DNA from: Novosphingobium silvae
Lineage (GTDB): Bacteria; Pseudomonadota; Alphaproteobacteria; Sphingomonadales; Sphingomonadaceae
NCBI RefSeq assembly: GCF_009856825.1
Contig: NZ_WVTD01000024.1
Coordinates: 1 to 38,825 of the forward strand
Length of the DNA stretch: 38,825 nt
Direction of reading: 5' to 3'
The notes beneath the pieces were generated by a model that was given only the letters and a program-made list of their open reading frames with translations, had not been told where the DNA came from and made no database searches. This document shows, one piece after another, positions 30,196-38,723 of this stretch. The translations under genes were made by a program, and so were the position numbers. Within the stretch, counting starts at the first letter, position 1. Every line of letters starts with the position of its first letter.

Positions 30196-32991
30196 ATGCT
30201 GGAGGTCTTTACGGTTGGCGGCGGTGAGTATCTCGTCAACACGTTCAACGCCGTTGCCGCCTGGTCGGGGGGAGGGGGCTATAAGTCCCTGATCCGGGTG
30301 GTGATGGTGATGGGCTTGATCTACTCCCTGATCACGGTCGCTTTCAGCCTGAACTACAAGGCGTGGCTCAACTGGTTCCTGGGAGCGACAGCAATTTATC
30401 TCTGCCTGATGGTCCCCACCGTCGACATCAAGGTGACCGACAGGATCAACCCGTCCCTGGCGCCAGCGACTGTCGACAACGTGCCCCTGGGCCTGGGGGT
30501 CCTTTCAAGCTTCACGACACAGATCGGAGACTGGCTGACACGGACGGCCGAGACGGTGTTCGTTATGCCCGGAGAGCTCAACTACACGTCGAATGGCATG
30601 ATTTATGGCGCGCGCCTCTTCGATGCCACGCGCAACTTCACCATTCGCGACGCCGAATTTTCGACCAATCTCGAGCAGCATTTCAAGAACTGTGTCTTCG
30701 GTGACGTGCTCCTCCACCACAAATCGCTGACCGATCTGGCGAAGGCCAGCGACCTTTGGACGGCGATCGGTCCTGGATCGGAGGCCCGATCCCAGCAATG
30801 GCTCGAGAGAGCTTCCGGCGGGAAGGTAAGCAGTCACATTGTTACCTGCCGGGTCGCATACCAGGCGCTGGGCGGGCAGTGGGAAACCATGATCCAGGCC
30901 AACGCGGCGATCTGGGGCAAGATTGTGTATCCAAGGCTCAGCAACGAAGCGGCGGCCGCGAAGCTCACCCATGACGTTCCAGTGATCAACGCAGCGTTCA
31001 CCGGCAACAGCGATAATTTCGTGGGCGTGATGCGGCAGAACAGCGCGATCAATGCGTTCATGCAAGCGCGGGATGGCATGTCGGGAAGCACTGCTGGTGC
31101 GTCGATCGATGCCTTTGCTACTACCCGAGCCGACATTCAGGCCCGCAACACTTACAATTCGATTGCGCAACAGGCGATGGCCTGGGTGCCGATCCTGAAC
31201 ATTGTCCTGACGGTTGTCTTCTTCGCGATGTTCCCTGTGATCTTCCCATTGTTCATGATGCCCCAGACCGGCCTGAATGCCCTGCGCGGCTATGCCATGG
31301 GCTTCTTCTATCTGGCTGCTTGGGGACCGCTCTACGTGATCCTCCATATGGTCTGCATGACTCGCGCCGAGAGCGCCGTCCGCGGTCTTTCGGGGGGTGG
31401 GATGTCCCTTGGGAGCTATGCCGGCATCGGGGCCGTCAATTCCGAAACCGCGACGATCGCCGGCTTCATGCTCATGAGCATACCGTTCCTTGCTGCTGGG
31501 CTCGCACGGGGAGCGATGTCCATCGCGGGGCAGGCTACGAGCATGCTGGCGCCGGCGCAAAATGCTGCGGAGGCCGCGGCTGTGGAACAGACTACCGGCA
31601 ATTATTCCTACGGGAATGTCAGCTGGGCTAATGCGACCTCGAACATGCGGCAGAGCGACCAATGGACGACCGCGCCCAGCTATATGGGCGGCAATGCGAG
31701 CACGGGTTGGCGGCAGGACAATGGTGCCGTCGTCACTGGCTTTGGCAACGGTCAGGAGGTGATCGACACCGGAGCGGCAATATCGAGGCTCGGGTTCACC
31801 CCGACGGCGACGAGCGGCAATGTGGCGGAATGGCGTGAGATGGCAAGCAGCGCCCATCGTCAAGCCCAGGCCTATGAAAATGCCGCCCAGGAACTGATCA
31901 CCTGGACCAAGACTGATCGTAGCGGCACGAGCCGGTCAACGGAAACGTCCTCTGGATGGGACTCCAGCGCTGGCCGCTCGGCAAACACCTCAGTCGATCA
32001 ATTCGACCGCACCACGGCGTCGAGCAGCCAGGGCTTCGACGAGCGGTCGTCAACAGGCCAGAGTCTCACAATAGGTAACGGTCGAGATCGGTCGGCAACC
32101 GTATCTGATACCGTCGGAGGGAGATTGTCGGCAGGAACTTCCGGCGGAGGGGGAGGCAAACAAGGCCTTCGCGGTGCTCTTCCCTCACTCGGACTTCAGG
32201 TGGGTTCTCAGGGACAGCAGTCCGACCAGCTACGACACTCTACTTCGGACAATCGGACGTCCGAAAGCCAGAGCTCCGCGAGCAGCAACTTTCGAGATGA
32301 ACATTCGAGTGGATCAGGCGCATCACAGGCTGATGGGACCTATGAGAAAGCAGGCACCTTCTCGCGCGCATCGACAACCGCGAGCAGTTCCATGTCGCAT
32401 GAGGAGGCTCTCGCACGCGCGAATTCTTACTCCGAGACGGCGCGGAAGCTCGAGGAACTATCCCAGCAGCTGTCGCGCGATGCGAGTTATGCAGAGACCC
32501 ACGGCCTCAGTCTCAGCCAGAATCTGAGCCAGGATCTTGCGCAGTGGTATCGGACTGAGCAGGCCTCCAGCAGGGGGCTCGATGCGCCGGAACTCTGGGC
32601 TACCGTGCTGACGCCGCATCAGGCACAGGTCCGGCAAGAAATGATCGAGCGATGGATGGAAAGCCGCCAGGAAGCCATTCGCGCCGAGGTCGCAGATCGT
32701 CTGGGTGAACCCGATTTGGTGCATGTTGGGCATCCGGATACCACAGACGCATCGGATGTCGCGGGAGCCTATCGACCACGGGTGCCGCCGAAGCTTCCCA
32801 GCGGGCCGGACCGCGGCGACCCGCACAAAGCCTCGGAGCTAATCGATGCAGGGGCAAAAAGAAGCGCCAGCGAACGAGGGTCAGCGCAGGCCGTTCGTAC
32901 TACCAACGTGCAGGCTGCTTCCTCGCTTCAATCCGAGGCAGGCGAAAACCAGAATGTCGGTTTCTTCCAGGACAAGAACCTGCGTGACTGA
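30196..32991 (+). CDS. traG: TraG, mating-pair stabilisation and pilus assembly protein
   Basis: A 931-residue inner-membrane protein. N-terminal half has the TraG-N pattern: EYLVNTFNAVAAWSGGGGYK, membrane helices near 35-52, 56-75, 330-355 and 360-380, then 415-435. The C-terminal part (from about 540) is Ser/Thr/Gly-rich, polar and low in complexity, then helical; in F TraG this periplasmic part mediates mating-pair stabilisation and entry exclusion. Last gene of the plus-strand run. The stop lies three bases before the stop of the convergent minus-strand gene. Confidence 0.93.
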   Translation: MLEVFTVGGGEYLVNTFNAVAAWSGGGGYKSLIRVVMVMGLIYSLITVAFSLNYKAWLNWFLGATAIYLCLMVPTVDIKVTDRINPSLAPATVDNVPLGLGVLSSFTTQIGDWLTRTAETVFVMPGELNYTSNGMIYGARLFDATRNFTIRDAEFSTNLEQHFKNCVFGDVLLHHKSLTDLAKASDLWTAIGPGSEARSQQWLERASGGKVSSHIVTCRVAYQALGGQWETMIQANAAIWGKIVYPRLSNEAAAAKLTHDVPVINAAFTGNSDNFVGVMRQNSAINAFMQARDGMSGSTAGASIDAFATTRADIQARNTYNSIAQQAMAWVPILNIVLTVVFFAMFPVIFPLFMMPQTGLNALRGYAMGFFYLAAWGPLYVILHMVCMTRAESAVRGLSGGGMSLGSYAGIGAVNSETATIAGFMLMSIPFLAAGLARGAMSIAGQATSMLAPAQNAAEAAAVEQTTGNYSYGNVSWANATSNMRQSDQWTTAPSYMGGNASTGWRQDNGAVVTGFGNGQEVIDTGAAISRLGFTPTATSGNVAEWREMASSAHRQAQAYENAAQELITWTKTDRSGTSRSTETSSGWDSSAGRSANTSVDQFDRTTASSSQGFDERSSTGQSLTIGNGRDRSATVSDTVGGRLSAGTSGGGGGKQGLRGALPSLGLQVGSQGQQSDQLRHSTSDNRTSESQSSASSNFRDEHSSGSGASQADGTYEKAGTFSRASTTASSSMSHEEALARANSYSETARKLEELSQQLSRDASYAETHGLSLSQNLSQDLAQWYRTEQASSRGLDAPELWATVLTPHQAQVRQEMIERWMESRQEAIRAEVADRLGEPDLVHVGHPDTTDASDVAGAYRPRVPPKLPSGPDRGDPHKASELIDAGAKRSASERGSAQAVRTTNVQAASSLQSEAGENQNVGFFQDKNLRD

Positions 32992-32993
32992 TG

Positions 32994-33200
32994 TCAAAGC
33001 GCTACGAACATGTAGCCGATGACGCCCAAAAGCAGCACGTACGCAAAGCCGTGAGCGATCTTGCCTCCAACAGTCTGAGGAAGCGGCTGTGCCTCTTGGA
33101 AACCTGTCGGATCGTCCGCATCATCGTCCACGAACCCAAAAAGCGGTCCGCCGAGTTGATCTCGCGTGAGATTGAAGAGATTCCAATCGAAGTGCTGCAT
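32994..33200 (-). CDS. Small single-helix membrane protein downstream of traG
   Basis: A 68-residue protein, MQHFDWNLFNLTRDQLGG then an acidic stretch FVDDDADDP and a C-terminal helix GFAYVLLLGVIGYMFVAL, so probably tail-anchored. Start chosen at the ATG at 33200, with GGAG upstream; the frame extends to 33281 but without a good site. Not recognised. It is the second gene of a minus-strand pair converging on traG. An entry-exclusion or host-interaction role would be a guess. Confidence 0.6.
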   Translation of the reverse strand: MQHFDWNLFNLTRDQLGGPLFGFVDDDADDPTGFQEAQPLPQTVGGKIAHGFAYVLLLGVIGYMFVAL

Positions 33201-33252
33201 CGTTCTCTCCGGTGCGCTTCGAACATAGCGCAGAAGGGAGGAAACTTCAAAC

Positions 33253-33549
33253 TCAGGCAGGATCTGGCGTGGACCTTTCATCGGCCACGATGCCTAAAGG
33301 CAGATCAACCCCATGCTCTATCCTGGCAACCGTCAGAAGGCCCTTATAGGTTTCGACGCGCTGCCCGGCAGAAAGGATGCGGGCCTCGAATGATCCGAAA
33401 CCGACCCATTCAGGGGGATATGTACGCACCTGCTCGAAATCCTTCTTGGGCACCGAGCTCGGCCCGCGATTGGCGATGCGCACCGATGATTTCGGTGCGA
33501 ACACCATCGCGCTGCCATCTTCAAATTCAACGAGGATATTCTCGTTCAT
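33253..33549 (-). CDS. Small hypothetical protein upstream of the tail-anchored protein
   Basis: A 98-residue soluble protein with a beta-rich reading: ENILVEFEDGSAMVFAPKSSVRIANRG, split into short strands, then an acidic-to-basic middle and ERSTPDPA at the end. ATG at 33549 has AAGGGGA five bases upstream; a GTG one codon earlier is also possible. Codon pattern and absence of family resemblance in the opposite strand favour this frame. Not recognised. Confidence 0.55.
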   Translation of the reverse strand: MNENILVEFEDGSAMVFAPKSSVRIANRGPSSVPKKDFEQVRTYPPEWVGFGSFEARILSAGQRVETYKGLLTVARIEHGVDLPLGIVADERSTPDPA

Positions 33550-33917
33550 CACAATCCCCTTATTTCAACCGTGCCGATGCCACTTCGGTCTTATGGTGGA
33601 AATCTGGTTCTGAGCGTAGGCATTCTTGCTCTTGATCAGGCACGGCCAGTTCCCGCAAATTTGCCTCGCTCGGGGTGGCGGTGATCGACCAATTTTAGCC
33701 GTTTAGAGGGTATGTCATGAACAGCAACTTATGTCAGAACCTGCCATCGACCTGTGCAATCTTTTGGAGAACATTGATCGTCGCCTAGGCTTTTGGCGCT
33801 GATGCCGCATGGGACCATACCAAAGCGTCAATCGGCTGGTTTACAGATTTGCTTCTAGTTGACAGATTTATCAATTAGCCCATAGTGCCTTTGAAACGAT
33901 GACGAGGGCCGACCGAC
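33550..33917. other. Intergenic region between the small minus genes and the cargo
   Basis: About 370 bases. The left part shows nothing clear apart from a 23-codon frame (33731-33802) that reads MSEPAIDLCNLLENIDRR and then ends; it may be a gene remnant. The right end holds the promoter and repeats listed separately. Composition here is more AT-rich than the tra operon, as expected at a junction of acquired DNA. Confidence 0.4.
33840..33886 (+). promoter_or_regulatory. Promoter with tandem repeat upstream of the cargo genes
   Basis: TTGACA at 33859-33864, a 16-base gap and CATAGT at 33881-33886 form a good sigma70-type promoter about 32 bases before the first cargo gene. TTTACAGATTT (33840-33850) and TTGACAGATTT (33859-33869) are direct copies 19 bases apart; the second overlaps the -35 box, as expected of an operator for the downstream XRE-type repressor (inferred). 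Confidence 0.5.
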
Positions 33918-34511
33918 ATGACCAAGACCTTTCCTTGGGACTATCACAAGGATTTGACCGAAGAGCGCCTCGTTGCGGTCGGGCAGATGATCCTCGAGGC
34001 TCGGCGTTTGGCTGTCGAACTTTTCGATTCCGACATTGGTGACGATGGCTGGACCTTGGGGTGCCGTGCATCCCAGTTCGCTCGATACCGTATTCTCACG
34101 GCCTTCGACGGCCAGCGCTTTCCCTGGCTGACCGTGATCGATCGCTCCCGCCGTCTGATCTTCACGATCGGCGAGGTGCCGGTTCGCATTTATCGCGGTG
34201 AGGCGGAAGAGCCAACCGCCCGTACCCTTCATCAGAGCCTGAGCGAGCTGGACCAGCTTGGCTTCTCGTTCGATGAGCGCGATGAGGGTCACGATCTCGC
34301 TTACCGCTTTGCGGTTGAGACCGATGTCGATGGCAGCGCTCTCGCCGTCAAGTTCGTCGGCCTGCGCGGTGAGACGGCTGTGCTGAACTGGAATGTGCCT
34401 CTCGGTTTGGACGCATTCACTGGTGGCATCGGTATGCCAGCGACCGAGTCTGTTGAGCTCGATGCCCCCAGCGTGGGCGTGCGCGATCGTAAGACGAAAA
34501 CAGGCGAGTAA
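33918..34511 (+). CDS. Hypothetical protein paired with XRE-ImmA/IrrE gene
   Basis: A 197-residue soluble protein, not recognised. Starts MTKTFPWDYHKDLTEERLVA. Composition alternates acidic and aromatic residues with short strands (FPWLTVIDRSRRLIFTIGEV, LAYRFAVETDVDGSALAVKF). No signal or membrane segment. Its stop is 26 bases before the start of the XRE-ImmA/IrrE gene, so the two form an operon, driven by the promoter at 33859-33886. It may be the partner or substrate of the protease, but this is a guess from position. Confidence 0.6.
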   Translation: MTKTFPWDYHKDLTEERLVAVGQMILEARRLAVELFDSDIGDDGWTLGCRASQFARYRILTAFDGQRFPWLTVIDRSRRLIFTIGEVPVRIYRGEAEEPTARTLHQSLSELDQLGFSFDERDEGHDLAYRFAVETDVDGSALAVKFVGLRGETAVLNWNVPLGLDAFTGGIGMPATESVELDAPSVGVRDRKTKTGE

Positions 34512-34536
34512 CGCCGTTCAAACGGCAAGGAATGAA

Positions 34537-35646
34537 ATGGTCATTTCCGCTTTCCACGGGGAGCGCTTGCGCCTCGCTCGAGTGGCGCTGGGCTTGACGC
34601 TCGACCAATTGGGTGCGCGGGTCAGCGCCACACGCCAGTATCTTAACCAGCTTGAGCAAGGGCTGAAGGTACCCACCGACGAGATGCGCGCCGCGCTCGC
34701 GGCAGCTCTCGGCATTGCGGAGCATTTCTTCGCGATCCCGGCATCGGCGGGGATTAGTCCGGAGCAGTGTCACTTCCGTAAGCAGCGCACGACACCCGTG
34801 TCCGTCGTCAGCCAGGTGCTGGCGCGCGGTACCCTGCTTGACGGTTTCGTTAGCAGGCTAGACCACGAACTCGATCTTCCGACCGTGTCTTTCCCCGATA
34901 TTCCGGTGGCCAGCGCGGCCGAGATTGAAGCCGCGGCCGATCATGCGCGTGAGCATTGGCGGCTCGGAACCGGTCCGATCTCGAGCATGATGCGGGTTGT
35001 GGAAAATGCTGGGGCCGTGGTCAGCTTCTTCAGTGGTGTGTCCGAACGGGTGGACGCTCTTTCAATAGATTGTGTTCGGCCAATGATCATCCGCAGCGAG
35101 GCGAAGCCTGCCGCCTGCAGGCTGCGTTTCGACTTGGCGCATGAGGCCGGGCACCTCATCATGCATCGAGGCATTCAAACCGGCGATAAGGTAACTGAGG
35201 ATCAGGCAAACCGGTTTGCCAGCGCCTTCCTGTTGCCCCGCTCTTCGTTCATCCATGAGTTTCCGCGCAGCCGCCTCCTAGACTGGTCGGCCATATTCTC
35301 GCTGAAACTCCGCTGGAAGGTATCAGCCGCTGCGATACTGCGGCGAGCCTATGACCTTAGGATGATTTCTCCGGATCAGTATCGGACCGGCTACATCCAT
35401 CTTAGCAAGACCGGCCAAAGGCGCGCTGAGCGCTTCGACGATCAGATCCCCACAGAGATGCCCGAACTCCTGCCCAAGGCTTTGCAGGCCCTCGAGGCAG
35501 CATTTCCCGGTTCACTGACCCGCATGGTCGATGCCTCGGGTTTGCAGGCCGAGATGTTCGAGCACGTCTCTGGCCTCGCGCTGCCAGTGGAAAAGACACC
35601 AGACGACAACATCGTTCCGATTAACCTTTGGAAATCAAGCATTTAA
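34537..35646 (+). CDS. XRE-family regulator with ImmA/IrrE metallopeptidase domain
   Basis: A 369-residue two-domain protein. N-terminal helix-turn-helix at about 8-45 (LRLARVALGLTLDQLGARVS, ATRQYLNQLEQG) and a C-terminal peptidase domain with the zinc motif HEAGH at 202-206 and DQANRFASAFLLPRSSF after it. ImmA-type enzymes cleave a cognate repressor upon DNA damage or phage signals; fused HTH forms often regulate toxin-antitoxin, prophage or defence loci. ATG at 34537 with AAGGA seven bases upstream; the frame is open 48 codons earlier, within the upstream gene, and I reject that extension. Confidence 0.85.
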   Translation: MVISAFHGERLRLARVALGLTLDQLGARVSATRQYLNQLEQGLKVPTDEMRAALAAALGIAEHFFAIPASAGISPEQCHFRKQRTTPVSVVSQVLARGTLLDGFVSRLDHELDLPTVSFPDIPVASAAEIEAAADHAREHWRLGTGPISSMMRVVENAGAVVSFFSGVSERVDALSIDCVRPMIIRSEAKPAACRLRFDLAHEAGHLIMHRGIQTGDKVTEDQANRFASAFLLPRSSFIHEFPRSRLLDWSAIFSLKLRWKVSAAAILRRAYDLRMISPDQYRTGYIHLSKTGQRRAERFDDQIPTEMPELLPKALQALEAAFPGSLTRMVDASGLQAEMFEHVSGLALPVEKTPDDNIVPINLWKSSI

Positions 35647-35654
35647 CGGGATGT

Positions 35655-35667
35655 GGCCGATACGGCC
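35655..35667. other. Short hairpin between cargo operons
   Basis: GGCCG-ATA-CGGCC directly after the peptidase gene stop, 61 bases before the nuclease gene. It has no T-run, so it is not a clear terminator. It may reduce read-through or be chance. Confidence 0.25.
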
Positions 35668-35727
35668 TGAGTGCTAGGATCGCGTGCATAAGAGTGCGCG
35701 GCATCGGATTGGATAAAGGGGATTGTC

Positions 35728-37677
35728 GTGAAGTTGGTGGAGTTAAGACTGTCGAATTTCCGCTGCTTCGGACCAGAAGCGACGAAAATTTCGCTCGCAA
35801 ATACGACCTTCATCTTGGGCCCTAATGGCTCAGGCAAGACGGCGGTCTTGCAGGCGCTCGGAAGAATGTTCAGTCTCGACCCCGCGCAGCGTAAGATCCG
35901 CACGTCGGATTTTCACATCTCATCGGATGAAGACCCGGAGGACGCACCTTCGACGCGAGATCTGTGGATTGAGGCCGACTTCGAGTTCCCCGAGTTAGCC
36001 GATGCCGATGCCGATGAGGCAGAGGACGGCACAATGCCGGCCGTCGCAGGCAACTTCTCCCATCTCCAGATGGAAACAGACGACGCGTCGGTTCGAATTC
36101 GCTTCCGCCTCCAAGCCAGCCTCGACGAGGACGGGGACATCGAAGAAAGCTTCACCCATGTGATGCAGGTCGATGATGATGGAGTTCCAACCGTCCAAGG
36201 CAGGGTTTCCAAGCAGGACCGGGCCGCGGTGCAGGTCCATTACCTGCCAGCTCGGCGCAATCCCGCAGACCATATCTCTTACGCCGCCAACGCTTTGCTC
36301 GGCCGCGCACTTCGTGCCGCCAACTGGTCGGCGGAGCGCCAGACGATCTCGGCTCTCACGGAGCAGATCAGCGCAGCGCTCGTCGGCAACGCGTCGGTTA
36401 AGGGGATCGGTGATGAGGTCACCAAGCTCTGGGAATCGCTTCACAAGGGGAAATTTTACGCCAATCCGACTCTGTCGTTCGCTCAGAGCGAAATCGAAAA
36501 TTTGCTGCGGCATCTCAGCCTGAGCTTCGCGCCCGGTCACGGTACGCCGCAGGTCGACTTCTCCCGACTAAGCGACGGTCAGCAATCCCTGCTGTACATT
36601 ACGCTCGTTCTCGCGATGCGGGCCATCGGCAATGCAGTGCTAGCCGGCGACACCAATGCATTCGACATCGACAAGCTGCGCCCACCGCTTTTCACACTCG
36701 TGGCGGTCGAAGAGCCCGAGAACAGCCTGTCCCCGCACTATCTTGGTCGCGTTCTACGGACGCTGAGCGAGTTCGCGGAAGACGGCGATGCACAAGCCGT
36801 TATCGCGACCCATGCTCCCTCGCTGCTGCGCCGCGTCGAACCGGAGAGCATCCGCTACCTGCGCCTCGACGAGGAGCGGCGCACTACGGTGTCCCGGATC
36901 ACTATGCCAAGCGGGGCCGAAGCGCACAAATATGTCCGGGAAGCGATCCAAGCCTTTCCCGAGCTCTACTTCGCGAGACTGCTGATCCTAGGCGAGGGAG
37001 ACAGCGAGGAGGTGGTGTTGCCACGTTTGCTCGCGGCGCGTGGTATCCTGGCCGACGATGCCTCGATCTCGGTCGTTCCGCTGGGTGGACGGCACGTGAA
37101 CCATTTCTGGCGCCTGCTGAGCGATCTCGGCATTCCATTCGTAACGTTGCTGGATCTCGACCTCGCGCGCCACCAGGGTGGCTGGGGCCGGATCAAATAC
37201 GCGGCGAAGCAGCTGCTGCGATTCCAGGAAGACCCGGTGGATTTCGATGAGGAAGGTGCGGACGCGATTCCCAAGTGGGACAGCAAGCAAGGCCTGATGC
37301 TCAACGACGATGGCTGGATCGCCACGCTGGAAAAGAATGCGGTGTTCTTTTCCTCTCCGCTCGACCTCGACTTCATGATGATCGAGGCGTTTCCCGACGC
37401 CTATGGCCTGACCGATGCCGAACTCGAGGATCCAGACGACGGCACGATCGACGCCGTGCTCGGCAAGTCACACGACGCGCTCGGCGGTCAATATGACGAT
37501 GCCCAGCAGCAACTGTTCGGGGCGTATCAGGAACGTTTCAAGCTCGGCAGCAAGCCGAGTTGGCACATCCGGGCGATGGCCAAACTCGACGACGACGCGC
37601 TGCTCGAAAGCATGCCCGAGGTTCTCGACCGAATGTTCGACCGCATCGAGGAGAAGCTCGCGGAATTGCCGGAATGA
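35728..37677 (+). CDS. OLD-family ATPase-nuclease (GajA-like, Gabija defence)
   Basis: A 649-residue protein with an ABC-type ATPase N-terminus and a TOPRIM nuclease C-terminus. Walker A GPNGSGKT at 31-38; ABC signature-like LSDGQQSLLYITL from 281; Walker B VEEPE at 327-331; His-loop ATHAPSLL after it. TOPRIM: ILGEGDSEEVVLPRLL with the catalytic Glu at 423, then LLDLDLARHQGGW with Asp at 476 and 478. The stretch at about 68-100 is very acidic. Starts at GTG, six bases after AAGGGGA. The ATGA overlap with a UvrD-like helicase gene is the class 2 OLD (Gabija) arrangement, in which GajA nicks phage DNA when nucleotides are depleted. Longer than Bacillus GajA (about 580). Confidence 0.85.
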   Translation: MKLVELRLSNFRCFGPEATKISLANTTFILGPNGSGKTAVLQALGRMFSLDPAQRKIRTSDFHISSDEDPEDAPSTRDLWIEADFEFPELADADADEAEDGTMPAVAGNFSHLQMETDDASVRIRFRLQASLDEDGDIEESFTHVMQVDDDGVPTVQGRVSKQDRAAVQVHYLPARRNPADHISYAANALLGRALRAANWSAERQTISALTEQISAALVGNASVKGIGDEVTKLWESLHKGKFYANPTLSFAQSEIENLLRHLSLSFAPGHGTPQVDFSRLSDGQQSLLYITLVLAMRAIGNAVLAGDTNAFDIDKLRPPLFTLVAVEEPENSLSPHYLGRVLRTLSEFAEDGDAQAVIATHAPSLLRRVEPESIRYLRLDEERRTTVSRITMPSGAEAHKYVREAIQAFPELYFARLLILGEGDSEEVVLPRLLAARGILADDASISVVPLGGRHVNHFWRLLSDLGIPFVTLLDLDLARHQGGWGRIKYAAKQLLRFQEDPVDFDEEGADAIPKWDSKQGLMLNDDGWIATLEKNAVFFSSPLDLDFMMIEAFPDAYGLTDAELEDPDDGTIDAVLGKSHDALGGQYDDAQQQLFGAYQERFKLGSKPSWHIRAMAKLDDDALLESMPEVLDRMFDRIEEKLAELPE

Positions 37678-38723
37678 TTCCCATCGCGCGCTGGGCGCCA
37701 TCCGATGGGCTGGTCCTGGAGCCTAATGCGCTCGATGCGGCGAAGGAGACGGCTCGCAATCTCGCGCTCACCGCGGGTCCCGGCGCCGGCAAGACCGAGA
37801 TGCTCGCCCAGCGCGCCGACTTCCTGCTGCGCACCGCGACCTGCCGCTATCCGCGCCGCATCCTCGCCATCTCCTTCAAGATCGACGCGGCCCAGAATCT
37901 GCGAGCACGAGTCCGGCGGCGCTGCGGAGCCGATCTTGGGGCGCGGCTAGACAGCTATACGTTTCATGCCTTCGCGAAGCGTCTGATCGACCAATTCCGC
38001 CCGGTGCTAAAGGGCGCGAATGCGCTCGACCCGGATTATTCGATCGGCCAGCGGCGCGTTCAGCGAACATCGATCACCTTCGCCGACATGGTGCCGCTCG
38101 CCCAGACGATCATCGAGAATAGTCGTATCGCCCGCAACGCCGTTCGGCAGACCTACAGCCATGTCTTTCTGGACGAGTTCCAAGACTGCACAGCCGATCA
38201 ATATGCGCTCATTACCGCCTGCTTCGGCGGATCCACATGCCTGCTGACCGCCGTTGGCGATACCAAGCAGAGTATCATGGGCTGGGCTGGCGCGCTCGAA
38301 GGCATTTTCCAGACGTTCGCGGACGACTTCACTGCACACCCGCTCAATCTCTACCAGAATTTCCGTTCCGCACCCACCCTGCGGCGAATGCAGAATGCAA
38401 TGGTGCGGGTGATGGACCCGCTCGCCGCCTTGGACGATGCCGACATCGTCGGGAACGAAGGGTCGATCGCCATCCTCAATTTCGCGGACGACGAAGAAGA
38501 GGCCGAAGGCATCGCGGCCCGGGTTCAGCAGCTCGCTGATAATGACGGCGTTTCCCTGTCGGAAATCGCTATCCTCGTCAGCAAACAGCAGCAACTATAT
38601 TGCCAAAAGCTGATTGCGGCCTTCGACGCCTGCGGCATTGCCTATCGGGAAGAGGACGCAACCCAAAATTTGGCTTCGGAGCCCGCGGCGCGCCTTATCA
38701 GCGCGTTGACGAAGTCGGTGTGA
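37674..38723 (+). pseudogene. UvrD-like helicase (GajB-like), truncated by an insertion
   Basis: The remaining 349 residues cover helicase motifs I to IV: GPGAGKTE at 35-42, ISFKIDAA, DEFQDC at 167-172, GDTKQSIMGWAGA at 195-207 and NFRSAPTLRRMQN at 229-241. Motifs V and VI, needed for ATP hydrolysis coupling, are missing. GajB from Bacillus is about 490 residues. The frame ends in SALTKSV and stops within a few bases of what looks like the end of an insertion sequence. It starts inside the last codon of the nuclease gene. As it stands the helicase should be inactive. Confidence 0.8.

Noticed and set aside
32991..33635. 214-codon plus-strand frame starting at the traG stop
   Set aside because: It lies opposite the two minus-strand genes, which have better ribosome sites and more protein-like composition.
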